Assembly (NCBI RefSeq): GCF_034377145.1
Contig: NZ_CP139709.1
Coordinates: 124,001 to 188,000, forward strand
Direction of reading: 5' to 3'
Source of the DNA: Sulfitobacter sp. OXR-159
Lineage (GTDB): Bacteria > Pseudomonadota > Alphaproteobacteria > Rhodobacterales > Rhodobacteraceae
DNA: 64,000 nt
Shown piece by piece: positions 1-9,354 of the stretch. A model generated the notes under the pieces. The model did not search any database and was not told where the DNA came from. It saw only the letters and a list, made by a program, of their open reading frames with translations. The number at the start of each line of letters is the position of its first letter. Position 1 is the stretch's first letter. The position numbers and the translations under genes were made by a program.

Positions 1-561
1 GAAGAACCGAAACATTGTGGTTGGCAGAGTATAGAGATGCGAATAGGCGTGCGCCATACTCTCATTGGCCTTTTTGGTCGCGGCGTATATCGTCAGCTGC
101 GTGTCAGCCTTTTCGGTCTCAACGAATGGCATTTCTACGTTCGCTCCATAGACGGAGGAAGTCGACGCCATCATCAGGTGCTGGACTTCGAGACGACGCG
201 CGGCTTCCATCACATTGAACGTACCGATGACATTGCTGTCGAGGTAAGCCCGCGGGTTCTCAAGGCTGTAGCGCACGCCTGCTTGGGCTGCGAGATGGAC
301 AATCACGTCCGGCGCAAATTCATCTGCAGTCCGGTCGAACAGCGCCTGATCCTCCAGCATGCCTTCGGTTGCAGCGAAGTTCGGGTTCTGCAGCAGCATT
401 TGATGGCGACGTTGCTTCAAGGCCACATCGTAATAGTCCGTCATCCCGTCAAAGCCGTGGATCATGAACCCTTCAGCAAGCAGCAGTTTGGCAAGATGGA
501 AACCGATAAACCCGGCGGTGCCTGTGATCAGAACGCGTTGCATATTGTTACTTTCTTTCAT
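1..561 (-). CDS. UDP-glucuronate 4-epimerase-like NAD-dependent epimerase (partial)
   Basis: The reverse strand is open from 561 to the left edge of the window, so the C-terminus is missing. The N-terminus has the Rossmann motif [11 protein letters not shown], then [15 protein letters not shown] and STSSVYG with a YAATK motif (the Tyr-x-x-x-Lys pair of extended SDRs). This pattern is that of UDP-glucuronate/UDP-glucose 4-epimerases, which interconvert UDP-GlcA and UDP-GalA in the cytoplasm for polysaccharide building. The start at 561 overlaps the stop of the UDP-glucose dehydrogenase gene (ATGA), suggesting translational coupling; an in-frame ATG at 543 preceded by AAAGAAAG is the alternative start. 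The neighbour makes UDP-GlcA, the substrate of such an epimerase, which fits the call. Confidence 0.85.
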   Translation of the reverse strand, partial: MKESNNMQRVLITGTAGFIGFHLAKLLLAEGFMIHGFDGMTDYYDVALKQRRHQMLLQNPNFAATEGMLEDQALFDRTADEFAPDVIVHLAAQAGVRYSLENPRAYLDSNVIGTFNVMEAARRLEVQHLMMASTSSVYGANVEMPFVETEKADTQLTIYAATKKANESMAHAYSHLYTLPTTMFRFF

Positions 562-1862
562 CGCCCAACACTCACGTAGGCGCTAAACCCGGCCGCGACT
601 GCGTCCGCTTCTTCGTAAATGTTACGCAAATCTGCTAGTTTTGGTGACGCCATTGCGTCTGCCAAGCGGCTGAGATCCAGCGCCCGGAATTCATTCCATT
701 CGGTTAGAATGATTATCGCCTCAGCATCGATAGCGGCCTCATAGGGATCCTCGTGCCAGGATGCACCTGGGAGCGAATCTTCGCCTTCGCGTTTGCCTTG
801 CGGATCGACGATGCGAACCTTTGCGCCAGCGCCGACAAGCGCAGGAACGATCGTGAGAGCTGGCGCATCTCGCATGTCGTCCGTGTTCGGTTTGAAGGTC
901 ACGCCGAGAACAAGGATCTGCTTGCCGTTCACGGTGCCGTCACATAATTCCATTACCTTATCGAGCATACGCCGCTTGACTGCATCATTTACCAAGATGA
1001 CGGTTTCCGTGATCCGCATGGGCATCCCGTGCTCTTGTCCGATGCGCGCAAGAGCAGACGTGTCTTTTGGAAAGCACGATCCGCCGTATCCGGGGCCCGC
1101 ATGAAGAAATTTGTTTCCGATGCGTCCGTCCATTCCCATGCCTTTGGCAACAGACTTTACGTCAGCGCTCACGCGCTCACAGAGCGCTGCGATCTCGTTG
1201 ATGAAACTAATCTTTGTAGCAAGGAATGCGTTAGCCGCATATTTGATCAACTCGGCACTTTCCAAATCAGTGTAGATGATCGGAAAATCCCGCAAGAACA
1301 ACGGCCGGTAGATCTCTCCCATAACCTGTTTGGCGCGATCGGTTTCGACACCAACGACAACGCGGTCAGGTTTCATGAAGTCCTCAATTGCGGCGCCTTC
1401 ACGCAGGAATTCGGGGTTCGAGGCTACGTCAAAATCGGCGTCTGGACGCGTTTGCCGGATCACATCGGCCACACGCCGATTGGTACCGACCGGAACCGTT
1501 GATTTGGTCACAACCACAGCATATTCGGTAAGAGCGCGCGCGACATTTTCTGCAGCAGCCATTACATAGGTTAGATCAGCATGTCCGTCCCCGCGCCTCG
1601 TCGGTGTGCCAACTGCGATAAATACCGCATCAGCACCGTTCACGGCGGCGGCAGTATCAGTGGAAAATTGTAGGCGCCCCGAGGCAACGTTGCGGGCCAT
1701 GACAACATCAAGACCAGGTTCGTAGATCGGAACTTCGCCTGCGTTCAGCTTGGCTATTTTTTCCGCTGAGGTGTCGACGCATACGACGTCATGACCAAAA
1801 TCGGAAAAGCATACACCGGAAACAAGCCCAACGTAGCCTGCGCCAATCATTGCAATTTTCAT
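558..1862 (-). CDS. ugd: UDP-glucose 6-dehydrogenase
   Basis: This 434-residue protein oxidises UDP-glucose to UDP-glucuronate with two NAD+, feeding exopolysaccharide synthesis. The N-terminal dinucleotide fold has GAGYVGLV at residues 7-14. [10 protein letters not shown] follows near residue 89 and STVPVGT near residue 121, and the catalytic cysteine is in [12 protein letters not shown] (Cys263). The C-terminal domain has the [17 protein letters not shown] motif. Length and motif order are normal for the family. It is the upstream partner of the epimerase, with which it overlaps by 4 bases. The 292 bases upstream carry no recognisable gene and should hold the promoter. Confidence 0.96.
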   Translation of the reverse strand: MKIAMIGAGYVGLVSGVCFSDFGHDVVCVDTSAEKIAKLNAGEVPIYEPGLDVVMARNVASGRLQFSTDTAAAVNGADAVFIAVGTPTRRGDGHADLTYVMAAAENVARALTEYAVVVTKSTVPVGTNRRVADVIRQTRPDADFDVASNPEFLREGAAIEDFMKPDRVVVGVETDRAKQVMGEIYRPLFLRDFPIIYTDLESAELIKYAANAFLATKISFINEIAALCERVSADVKSVAKGMGMDGRIGNKFLHAGPGYGGSCFPKDTSALARIGQEHGMPMRITETVILVNDAVKRRMLDKVMELCDGTVNGKQILVLGVTFKPNTDDMRDAPALTIVPALVGAGAKVRIVDPQGKREGEDSLPGASWHEDPYEAAIDAEAIIILTEWNEFRALDLSRLADAMASPKLADLRNIYEEADAVAAGFSAYVSVGR

Positions 1863-2154
1863 TGTTAAACTGCCTTCAATTCAGATCAATTAGTTCAGTT
1901 AATTCATTTACGTGGACAGCGCGCTGGCTCGGGTCCCAGTTCCGTTTCGCTCTGCAGCGCATCAATTTACTCCTCAAACGCCCCGTATTGTTGTAGCATA
2001 AGCCGGAGAAACCGCGATGTGAGCGCTGCTTTTCGACTCCCCGTTTCGCCGTCAGGATTTAGGCATAACGCCTTTTACCCGGGTTGCTGATTTGTGCGAT
2101 CTTAAGCGGCTACGATCTTGGCAGGCCAAGCGCAGCAGCTTAGACGGATTTGAG

Positions 2155-3273
2155 TTATCGAAGAGAGGAACTAGTGCTCGTCAGTCCAGTGATGGCTCGC
2201 TCATAAGCGTCAACAACAATGGCTTGGTCAAACTCAGCCACCATCTTTTTCCGCGCCGCCTGTCCCATGGAACGCTTTGCCGTCTCCGGCAGGTCGACAA
2301 AACGCTGACAGACTTCGGCAAGGCTCTCTCCACTTTTTGCCGTGCAGAGATAGCCGTTGTTCCCGTTTTCAACTACAGAGCGGCACCCAGGCACGTCAGT
2401 GGCAATCAACGGACGCGCCATGCTTGCTGCCTCGATCAAGGTGCGCGGCGCACCTTCCCGGTAAGAAGGCAGAACAATGCAATGGGCTTGGGCGATATGA
2501 GGCCGAACATCCGATGTTGTTCCAAGATATTCCACGACGCCCTCGGCCTCCCAAACAGCCAGTGTCTCCCGGCTGATTGCGGTCCGGTTTTCCGAATCTG
2601 CGGCACCGAGCAGCTGAAAGCGCGCCGGAATACCTTTTACCTTAAGCCGCCGCGCCGCATCGATATATTCATGAATACCCTTGTCTCTGAGCAGGCGAGC
2701 AATCAGCAGGAACCGTGTTTCGTTTTCGCCCGCAGGATAGGGAGCAGCAGGGAAGTCCTCCAGGTCTATGCCCGAGCCGGGGAGGATAGTTGCCTGTTCA
2801 GCCGTGACCAGCTGACGCACTATAAATAGATTGCGATCATCGGTATTTTGGAAGAACACGGTTTTCAGACCCCGGAAAGCCCGGCGATAGAGAAATTCAG
2901 CAAGCCGCTGCAGGGCGCCGCCCGACAAGAATGCCGTTCCGAGACCTGTGACATTTGGTATAAAGGGAATGCCGCAAGCCCGGGCTGCCATAGCGCCAAA
3001 GAGGTTGTTCTTAATAGTATAGCTCAGCACCACATCCGGCGCTTCCGTGCGAAAAATTCGTTTGAAGCGCTGCATCAATCTATAGTCGTGAAGGGGATTG
3101 AGCCCTTTGACGTTCATCTCAAGTGGAACGAAGCGGCATCCCATGGCCAGCAGGTCTTCGACCCTCTCCCCCTCAGGGGCGAGGATCGTGACGCGGTGGC
3201 CTGCCTCGAGCAGTGCTTTCACCACGGGCCGGCGGAAATTCCAAACATTCCAAGCTGCATTCACTGTCAGCAT
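2155..3273 (-). CDS. GT4-family glycosyltransferase
   Basis: A GT-B fold glycosyltransferase that probably adds one sugar to a lipid-linked polysaccharide intermediate at the inner face of the cytoplasmic membrane. The N-terminal half contains the acceptor-side motif MLTVNAAWNVWNFRRPVV and PNVTGLGTAF. The C-terminal half has RLLRDKGIHEYIDA and the GT4 donor signature CIVLPSYREGAPRTLIEAASMARPLIATDVPGC, including the E-x7-E arrangement. It resembles the PglA/bacillosaminyl-transferase branch. The frame could begin upstream at a TTG (3339), but the first ATG at 3273 starts exactly at the conserved N-terminal strand and is preferred. The donor and acceptor sugars cannot be read from sequence. Confidence 0.88.
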   Translation of the reverse strand: MLTVNAAWNVWNFRRPVVKALLEAGHRVTILAPEGERVEDLLAMGCRFVPLEMNVKGLNPLHDYRLMQRFKRIFRTEAPDVVLSYTIKNNLFGAMAARACGIPFIPNVTGLGTAFLSGGALQRLAEFLYRRAFRGLKTVFFQNTDDRNLFIVRQLVTAEQATILPGSGIDLEDFPAAPYPAGENETRFLLIARLLRDKGIHEYIDAARRLKVKGIPARFQLLGAADSENRTAISRETLAVWEAEGVVEYLGTTSDVRPHIAQAHCIVLPSYREGAPRTLIEAASMARPLIATDVPGCRSVVENGNNGYLCTAKSGESLAEVCQRFVDLPETAKRSMGQAARKKMVAEFDQAIVVDAYERAITGLTSTSSSLR

Positions 3274-3499
3274 TACGTGCAGGGATGCGCAGATGCTATT
3301 TGCCCCACTTTGTTCGCGTTCCACTAATTCTTGATGCAAGTTCGTAATTTCCGTCAGGTGTCACCCGCCTGAGGCTAGGCGCTAGCTTATTTATATCGCT
3401 GCTTCGCAGGAGTTTTTATCGATCTGGTTTCAGCACAATTGGACATTAGCACTGAGGCCAAACCCGCAATAACGCAAACTATCGGGGGTTTGTGCTGCG

Positions 3500-3859
3500 C
3501 TACTCACGACGTGTCCCCTGCCCCGCGTTCTCTGCACCCAGTTCTTCCTGCAAGGCCGCGATCTCCGCCCGCAATGCTTCATGCTCCGCCATACGCCTTT
3601 GGAGAAAATTCTTGGTCAGCCGCGCGCGCTCGAACACCCCGCGGGGCGTGAGCACATAGGCGTAGCGCAGCTTGTTGCCCGAGGCGCGAAAATTGCTGAC
3701 TTTCACTTGGCCCTTCTCGACCAATCCTTTCAGGCAGTAATTGACCATTCCCAGACTGATACCAAGCGTCTGAGCCAAGCCCCGCTGTGAAAGTTTGGGA
3801 TTGGCTTCGAGCGCCCGCATGACACGGAAGCGAATATCGTCGTCATTAGGTTTGGTCAT
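3500..3859 (-). CDS. MarR-type EPS-associated transcriptional regulator
   Basis: A 119-residue winged-helix protein. Residues 8-60 (IRFRVMRALEANPKLSQRGLAQTLGISLGMVNYCLKGLVEKGQVKVSNF) form the helix-turn-helix and wing. The stretch RYAYVLTPRGVFERARLTKNFLQRRMAEHEALRAEI then forms a long helix likely to be a coiled-coil dimer interface. The pattern matches the small family of MarR-like regulators that sit in exopolysaccharide loci. It lies among polysaccharide genes on the same strand, so its targets are probably the promoters of this cluster; that role is inferred from position. The start at 3859 is the only one giving the full winged helix. Confidence 0.85.
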   Translation of the reverse strand: MTKPNDDDIRFRVMRALEANPKLSQRGLAQTLGISLGMVNYCLKGLVEKGQVKVSNFRASGNKLRYAYVLTPRGVFERARLTKNFLQRRMAEHEALRAEIAALQEELGAENAGQGTRRE

Positions 3860-4001
3860 TATCTCATTGCGCCACGGCTACCGCACCGGAGCATGCAAGG
3901 TGCAGCTCCAGAGGTGAACGACCGCAGCGTTCACAGATGAACGCATACAGATATGCTGGAGCGATTGAAAGACCAAGTTTAAGGCGCTAGCCATGCGTTG
4001 C

Positions 4002-4850
4002 TTATGAACGCACCTCTATAAAGCGACATTGTCCCAGCGTGATATGTGCGGCCGTCAATCGTCCCGTCAGATGAGCACCGGTATCCACGGCTATCCGGTT
4101 CCCGCTCATGCCGGCCTGCCGGACGACGGTATGGCCGTGAACCACAATATTATCGTCAGAGCGAGGCGTTGTTAAAAAGTCAGGATGGCCCCAAAGCAAA
4201 ACCGTACCACGTTGATCATCCGGGGGGCGTTTGGGCGACATAGCCGCATGCACACAGTGTATATTGCCCGTTGACCACTGTCTGGGCAGAGTACGAAGCC
4301 ACTCCTGCAAACCTTTGGGCAGTGCTTTTTCCAGCCTTTGCGCGAGGTCGACGGTCGCGCCTGATTGGATGGCATCTTTTGGGACCTCGATACCGAAGCT
4401 GCTTAAGGTTTCCACGCCACCATTGTGCAACCACCCCGCCCCCACACCAGCAGGATCGTCAATAAAGTCTAACAACATGCGCTCGTGATTGCCCATCAAA
4501 CAGATCACTCGCTCCGGCGTCGATTGGCTCAGCTTGTAAAGCAGAAGCAAAACTTCCCGGGACTGAGGGCCACGATCGACATAATCCCCCAGAAAAACGC
4601 AGATCTCATCGCCTCGAGCCACCTCATCCAAACGGGCGAACATCTGTGTGAGCTGGGCGACACACCCATGCGTATCCCCGATCGCGAAAAGAGCTCTATC
4701 CGGGCGTATGCGCGCCGAATTGACAGGCACAGGCGGCGAACGGCGCCTCGGGTCCAACTGCGATAAAATGCGGGGTAGCAAGGTTTGTCCCGGAAAGATG
4801 ACGGCTGCTATAGAGATACTCGAGGCGTGGGGTAGCCGGACTGCGAGCAA
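4002..4850 (-). CDS. PPP-family metallophosphoesterase (Ser/Thr-type phosphatase)
   Basis: A bacterial PPP-type phosphatase. The family metal ligands are all present: GDTHGC, GDYVDRGP, GNHE, HGHTVV, and a VDTGAHLTGRLTA tail that fits the last motif. Such enzymes remove phosphate from protein Ser/Thr or from nucleotides such as Ap4A. In this locus it sits between an EPS regulator and the exporter genes, so control of polysaccharide production by dephosphorylation is possible but unproven. The start is uncertain: TTG at 4850 is the longest version, and a GTG at 4730 would give about 243 residues, closer to the usual length of this subgroup. Confidence 0.85.
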   Translation of the reverse strand: MLAVRLPHASSISIAAVIFPGQTLLPRILSQLDPRRRSPPVPVNSARIRPDRALFAIGDTHGCVAQLTQMFARLDEVARGDEICVFLGDYVDRGPQSREVLLLLYKLSQSTPERVICLMGNHERMLLDFIDDPAGVGAGWLHNGGVETLSSFGIEVPKDAIQSGATVDLAQRLEKALPKGLQEWLRTLPRQWSTGNIHCVHAAMSPKRPPDDQRGTVLLWGHPDFLTTPRSDDNIVVHGHTVVRQAGMSGNRIAVDTGAHLTGRLTAAHITLGQCRFIEVRS

Positions 4851-5324
4851 TAGGCCATATTAAAATACTACAGAGCGTGGCCTTGGCTTAGAATTGCCGA
4901 CAGTCGCCCCTCAAATGTCAGTTTTTGCTTTGGCCGCCGCCTAGGCGTACCAGAACGCGCTAGCCGATCGGCTGCATACACCCTTTGATGGGCACTCTCA
5001 CAATCAAGCAAAACTAGATGGGCGATGGTCTGACGGTACGGCGGTCGCAACAGGTCTCGTTCACTACGCTGGCCCCCCTTTGTAGCTTCTTGACCACTTG
5101 AGCCGCGCGCCAAAACCTGTTGCAAAAACAGCATAAAGTTTAAAACAAGCCGTTAGGATCAGCCGGTCGGGTTGTGTCCTACCGTCGGTCTAGGGATGTT
5201 AAACGCAACTAGAGTTTCAGAGAGTCGCTTTGACGGGGCGCCGGTGACAGAGCGTATAGACGCCAACAACCGCCCCATAACAATTGCACATCTCATTCGC
5301 CGCATGTTTGCCAAAGGTTTGTCC
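4851..5324. other. Intergenic region before the exporter gene
   Basis: A 474-base stretch between the phosphatase (reverse) and the Wza-like lipoprotein (forward). No reading frame in it has the look of a protein. It must contain the divergent promoters, but no confident -35/-10 pair or palindromic operator was recognised. Confidence 0.4.
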
Positions 5325-6668
5325 ATGTTTAGACGTCTGATCGCCATCTCACTCTTATCCATCGTTACCGGCTGCGGTGTGGCGTATATTTCGCCAATAG
5401 TTTCCGAGGACGACGGCAAGGTACGCATTGTCCCTTTGACATCAGATGTCGTATCAGCGGCAAACCGCGCCCCCTATGCCCCTAAGCAGCTCCCTGCGGC
5501 CTTTTTCCAGAACGCCGGCGGCGCGGGTGCCTTGAGCGGGACCAGCCCTACTCCTGCGCCAGTCTCAGAGATTCAGACCCGCCCAGCCGAACTGGCGCTC
5601 CGCGTGCCCCCTACGCCACCCCGTACCACCTATGATATTGGTGTTGGCGATGTGCTTTTGTTGGCCTCTCGGAGTGGGGGCAGCACTGTAGAGGAACTGA
5701 GTGGCCTATTGGCCGCACAAAATCGGCGCCAAGGCTATACCGTTCAAGACGACGGCGCGATTGCGATTCCGGATGTCGGGCGCGTCACTGTTGCTGGCTT
5801 GACCCTCGAGGACGCTGAAGCAGCTCTGTTCCAACGCCTACTGGAAGCTCAGATTGACCCCTCCTTCAGCCTCGAAATTGCTGAATTCAACTCAAAACGA
5901 GTCTCCATCGGCGGTGCGGTTGGAACCGCGACTGTTATTCCGATCACCCTCACCCCCCTCACGCTGGATCAAGCCATCGCAACAGCTGACGGCATCCAAA
6001 CACCTGATCTAGAATATGCCTCCATCCGTCTCTACCGCCAAGGCGATCTCTATCAGATCCCGCTGGAAAGCTATTTGGAGTCTCCCGACCTGCAAAAAAC
6101 ACGGCTCGTTGCTGGCGACAGTATCTTTGTCGATACCGAATATCAGCTGGACCGTGCGCAGGCTTATTTTGCAGAACAGATCACGTTGCGCCAGTTCCGT
6201 CAGCAGGCACGCGTCCAGGCCCTTGCGGAACTTCAAGCGGAGGTGACCCTGCGCCGGGCTGCGCTCGAAGAGAGCCGGTCAAACTTCGAGGCGCAATTGG
6301 ACAATGATGCTATTGCGCGCGACTATACCTATCTAACTGGTGAAGTGAGCCAACCGGGCCGGTTCACATTGCCTTTCGGCCGGACCGCTTCCCTAGCCGA
6401 CGCGCTCTATTCCCACGGCGGATTTGATACGCGAACTGGAAATCCAACCCAAATCTATGTCCTTCGAGGATCGCAAGGCTCCAGCGGAGAGGTAACCGCT
6501 TTTAAACTAAATGCTAAAAATGCGGCGGAACTCATCCTTGCCACCCGTATGGAGCTGCGTCCCGACGATGTTATCTTCGTCGCGGAACAGCCTGTTACTC
6601 GGTGGAACCGCGTCATTACTCAGATCACCCCATCTCTGCTGACCAGTGTTGCTGGCTCTGTGAATTGA
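5325..6668 (+). CDS. Wza-like polysaccharide export lipoprotein
   Basis: A polysaccharide export protein of the Wza/BexD (OMA) family that forms the outer-membrane/periplasmic channel for exopolysaccharide. From the ATG at 5325 the protein starts MFRRLIAISLLSIVTGC, a lipoprotein signal with lipobox VTGC. The Poly_export domain follows (YDIGVGDVLLLASR, YTVQDDGAIAIPDVGRVTVAGLTLEDAEAAL), then SLBB-type beta-grasp repeats (SKRVSIGGAVGTATVIPITL and DYTYLTGEVSQPGRFTLP). An Ala/Arg/Gln/Glu-rich helical insert lies in the second half. A longer in-frame start exists at 5172, but only the 5325 (or 5304) start gives a proper signal peptide. Partner of the Wzc-like kinase at 9355. Confidence 0.9.
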   Translation: MFRRLIAISLLSIVTGCGVAYISPIVSEDDGKVRIVPLTSDVVSAANRAPYAPKQLPAAFFQNAGGAGALSGTSPTPAPVSEIQTRPAELALRVPPTPPRTTYDIGVGDVLLLASRSGGSTVEELSGLLAAQNRRQGYTVQDDGAIAIPDVGRVTVAGLTLEDAEAALFQRLLEAQIDPSFSLEIAEFNSKRVSIGGAVGTATVIPITLTPLTLDQAIATADGIQTPDLEYASIRLYRQGDLYQIPLESYLESPDLQKTRLVAGDSIFVDTEYQLDRAQAYFAEQITLRQFRQQARVQALAELQAEVTLRRAALEESRSNFEAQLDNDAIARDYTYLTGEVSQPGRFTLPFGRTASLADALYSHGGFDTRTGNPTQIYVLRGSQGSSGEVTAFKLNAKNAAELILATRMELRPDDVIFVAEQPVTRWNRVITQITPSLLTSVAGSVN

Positions 6669-6690
6669 CGCTCTTTTACGCTACGCTTTT

Positions 6691-6752
6691 CTGATAGGGG
6701 CCTGAAAATGATTTCTGGGGGGGCATTGATCGGGTCTCCCCCCCCCTATCAG
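6691..6752 (+). promoter_or_regulatory. Long inverted repeat in the leader of the RfaH-like gene
   Basis: CTGATAGGGG at 6691-6700 is perfectly complementary to CCCCTATCAG at 6743-6752. The enclosed loop carries a G run (6717-6723) facing a C run (from about 6738) that can extend the pairing. It lies between the exporter stop (6668) and the antiterminator start (6908). It could end exporter transcription or be a leader RNA structure; no T tract follows it, so a simple intrinsic terminator is unlikely. Confidence 0.5.
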
Positions 6753-6907
6753 AGCTAAGGTAGCAAAAATTTGCCCAAACATGGGAAGCCTAGCCTGGCG
6801 ACATTCCTTCAGCACTGCATGTAAGTTAAGCCCAGTCCATACTCGGCTACTGGTGACCGCGCCTGTCATTGTACCCACGCATGGTACTTCCGGATAAAGG
6901 ACCAATA

Positions 6908-7423
6908 ATGTCGGATGCGCCTAAAATGGGCTGGTTCGTAGCGCAGATTCGCCCGAATGGGCTGGCACAAGCACGCGTCCACTTGCGTCGTCAGAGGTTT
7001 GAAAGTTTTTCCCCGGAACGTATGGGCACCCGACTGCATCAGGGCCGTCTCGTACAGAAGCGCCAACCCTTATTTCCAGGTTATCTTTTTGTCCAATTCG
7101 ATCCAGCTGCCGCTGGCTGGACTGCCATTAACAGTACCCGCGGCATTGCGCGGCTTCTCTTACAGGATCCACGCCGCCCGCGCCCGCTGCCGCAAGGCCT
7201 GATGGCGGGCCTTCAGGCCCGCTGTGGGCCAGATGAGCTTGTGAAACCTGCAGACGATCTTCAAGTTGGAGACCAAATCCGGATCCTGTCAGGCCCCTTT
7301 GCCGATTTCATCACGCAGATTGACCACCTCCCAGACTCCGAAAGAGTCGGCGTGCTGCTAGACCTTATGGGGCGCGACGTCCGGACGTCGCTCCACCGTA
7401 ATCAGATCAACAAATTTAGCTAG
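6908..7423 (+). CDS. NusG/RfaH-like transcription antiterminator
   Basis: A specialised NusG paralogue. The NGN domain is residues 6 to about 110: GWFVAQIRPNGLAQARVHLRRQRFESFSP, then LFPGYLFVQFDP and INSTRGIARLLL. A short linker leads to a KOW domain (LQVGDQIRILSGPFADFITQIDHL). RfaH-like proteins ride on RNA polymerase and let it read through long polysaccharide operons, so this one probably serves the EPS genes here. ATG 6908 is preferred over upstream codons because AAAGGA lies just before it and the protein then starts close to the NGN domain. At 171 residues it is typical for RfaH. Confidence 0.9.
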   Translation: MSDAPKMGWFVAQIRPNGLAQARVHLRRQRFESFSPERMGTRLHQGRLVQKRQPLFPGYLFVQFDPAAAGWTAINSTRGIARLLLQDPRRPRPLPQGLMAGLQARCGPDELVKPADDLQVGDQIRILSGPFADFITQIDHLPDSERVGVLLDLMGRDVRTSLHRNQINKFS

Positions 7424-7459
7424 CTACATCATATGCCGGGGGCCCATATGCGGAAGTCG

Positions 7460-8758
7460 CTAGCCTTTCTTGAGGAATCTATCGTATGCTTCAACATCCG
7501 TTCGGAAGGTACCCTCGTAGGGCACGTTCTCATCGTCCGCAGCGGAGGCTTGCAGTGTCCAATTGCCTTGGCTAGACGCTCGAAAAATCTTAACATTTAG
7601 AACTTCGCTTTCCCGAACATAGGTACCAGACAACGGTGACACCTGAAGGCTTGACCGTTTCTTGCCGAGTGATCCACTGCCAAAATAGCGGGCCCGACGC
7701 AATCGTCGGGCGGGGAAAAATTTTACTCCGGACATGTAGGTCACTACGAAAAGCAGAATGAAGCATGCCAATGCAATAGTTGCCATGATGGGTTGATCCC
7801 ACAGCAGGACTCCAACGGCGATCGGGGTCGAGAAAAATGGCACAAGGAGTAGGCTTGCAATAGAATTATCGAACCGCCCCCGGCGCCCCTTCAACATGGC
7901 GACCGTTCGTACGGCGATATGGTGAAAATGCAGCCGATCCGGTTGGCCGGTTGCGCGGCGGGTGGCGCGCCGGCGCACGATCGAAAGAAGCGTGTCGCAG
8001 ACCGGCCAAAAGAGCAACAGCAAAACCGCCATGCCAGCCACAGAGGGGTTCCGGGCAACAAGAACAATCCCAAGCCAGGCTATAATATGGCCGATACCGT
8101 AAGCTCCCGCATCTCCCAGGAAAATGCGCCCGAACGGCCAGTTCAAGATAAAAAAGCCAAAGATCGAAACCGCCAGGAGCCCCGCCACAACCTGGATATC
8201 CGTATCCCCAGTGTGACCCGCAATCGCAACAAATCCTATGGACGCGGCCATAGAATAGAGCGCCGAAAGCCCATTCAACCCGTCCAACAAATTTAATGCA
8301 TGGCATGTGCCAGCAGACCAAAGCAGAGTGATCACGATGGCAGGGACGACCAATTCCAACAACGCTCCCTCGGTTAGGCCTAAGTCGGGTACAAGAGACC
8401 CAGTGAGGGCGATCCCAAGGGTCGCAGCGACGAAAGCCGCGAAGAGCCGATTCCGGGGACTAACATTCCGGTAAACATCTTCAAGCAGCCCCGCCCAGAA
8501 CACAACTGCACCTGCCGCAAGGGCAAGAAGAAGGTCACGCCCGATGTCGTTGTTGTAAAACGCGCAGCCCACACCAAGGCCCAAAATAATTCCAATACCC
8601 CCCACGCGCGGGGTTGGACGTGTATGTTGGGCTTGAGGTGCAGACAGATCACGCAGCATATGCTCAGACGACATGAGCAGATTCGGGCGCGCAATGAAGA
8701 CTATGCTCGATGCCATACTAATAAGAAAGACAATACCGAATATCAGGAACTCGTACAT
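7460..8758 (-). CDS. WecA/MraY-type undecaprenyl-phosphate sugar-1-phosphate transferase
   Basis: A polytopic membrane enzyme that transfers a sugar-1-phosphate (GlcNAc-1-P in the best known members) to undecaprenyl phosphate, the first step of a lipid-linked polysaccharide. About ten hydrophobic segments are visible. Diagnostic motifs are TRPTPRVGGIGI, the catalytic Asp-rich NLLDGLNGLSALYS, FLGDAGAYGIGHIIAWLGI and the cytoplasmic loop DRLHFHHIAVR. A charged C-terminal tail of about 90 residues (after VVTYMSGVKFFPARRLRRARYF) is longer than in WecA and ends in a possible small folded segment. ATG 8758 is preferred to the TTG one codon upstream. Convergent with the RfaH-like gene, 36 bases apart. 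Confidence 0.9.
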   Translation of the reverse strand: MYEFLIFGIVFLISMASSIVFIARPNLLMSSEHMLRDLSAPQAQHTRPTPRVGGIGIILGLGVGCAFYNNDIGRDLLLALAAGAVVFWAGLLEDVYRNVSPRNRLFAAFVAATLGIALTGSLVPDLGLTEGALLELVVPAIVITLLWSAGTCHALNLLDGLNGLSALYSMAASIGFVAIAGHTGDTDIQVVAGLLAVSIFGFFILNWPFGRIFLGDAGAYGIGHIIAWLGIVLVARNPSVAGMAVLLLLFWPVCDTLLSIVRRRATRRATGQPDRLHFHHIAVRTVAMLKGRRGRFDNSIASLLLVPFFSTPIAVGVLLWDQPIMATIALACFILLFVVTYMSGVKFFPARRLRRARYFGSGSLGKKRSSLQVSPLSGTYVRESEVLNVKIFRASSQGNWTLQASAADDENVPYEGTFRTDVEAYDRFLKKG

Positions 8759-9354
8759 CAAAACAAAACCTTAGTACTCTGAAAATCGACGCAAAGGGCC
8801 AAAGCGCCTGAGAATAACATTAAACAACGACATACTTTAGAGAGATCACGTCATGGTACAAGAGTTTGGCATCTCAGTTTTTTCAATCTGAACCATCTAC
8901 CCGCCTCCGGAGGCAAACACCAAAACTTGTAGTTGTCCCTACACAGAAATCTGACGCTACGCTGCAGAAACATCAGTGGGCCACACACCGCCCTGTTCCA
9001 ACATTGTTGTCCCAACGCATGCTGATTGCCATTCCCGGCACCTTTTAGCAAGTGCCCCCAAGCGGATTAACGCCAGTAATGCCGTGTGGGAAAAACGCAC
9101 GAGTGATACATCTCGGGTTGTATATCCTTTACGTTCCTATCAGCGAGGAATGCGCTAGGGCTAGGTAGCGGCAATCAAATGCGGCGGGAATGGGCCCTCT
9201 CCCCAAAACAGGGTGATTTCTACCCTTAATTTGCACCCTACCCTAACCCTGGTATCAAGCGAGGTCGCGCTTGGGTCTCATTAGAAGGTGGCATTGGAAA
9301 GTGTTTGGGGGTAGGAGACGCCAACGCAGTTGATAACGGTTACCCATAGACAGC
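8759..9354. other. Divergent intergenic region
   Basis: About 600 bases between the initiating transferase (reverse) and the tyrosine kinase (forward). Only short frames without protein character are present. It is expected to hold the two divergent promoters and any regulator sites of the EPS locus. No clear operator or sigma-factor motif was identified by eye. Confidence 0.4.

Noticed and set aside
37..579. 180-codon forward frame at the left edge
   Set aside because: It lies antisense to the epimerase, whose Rossmann and YxxxK motifs are clear on the reverse strand.
2092..2829. 245-codon forward frame
   Set aside because: Antisense to the GT4 glycosyltransferase; composition is that of a complementary-strand frame in GC-rich DNA.
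4868..5134. Reverse 88-codon frame in the EPS spacer
   Set aside because: No ribosome site, no family resemblance and Arg-rich composition.
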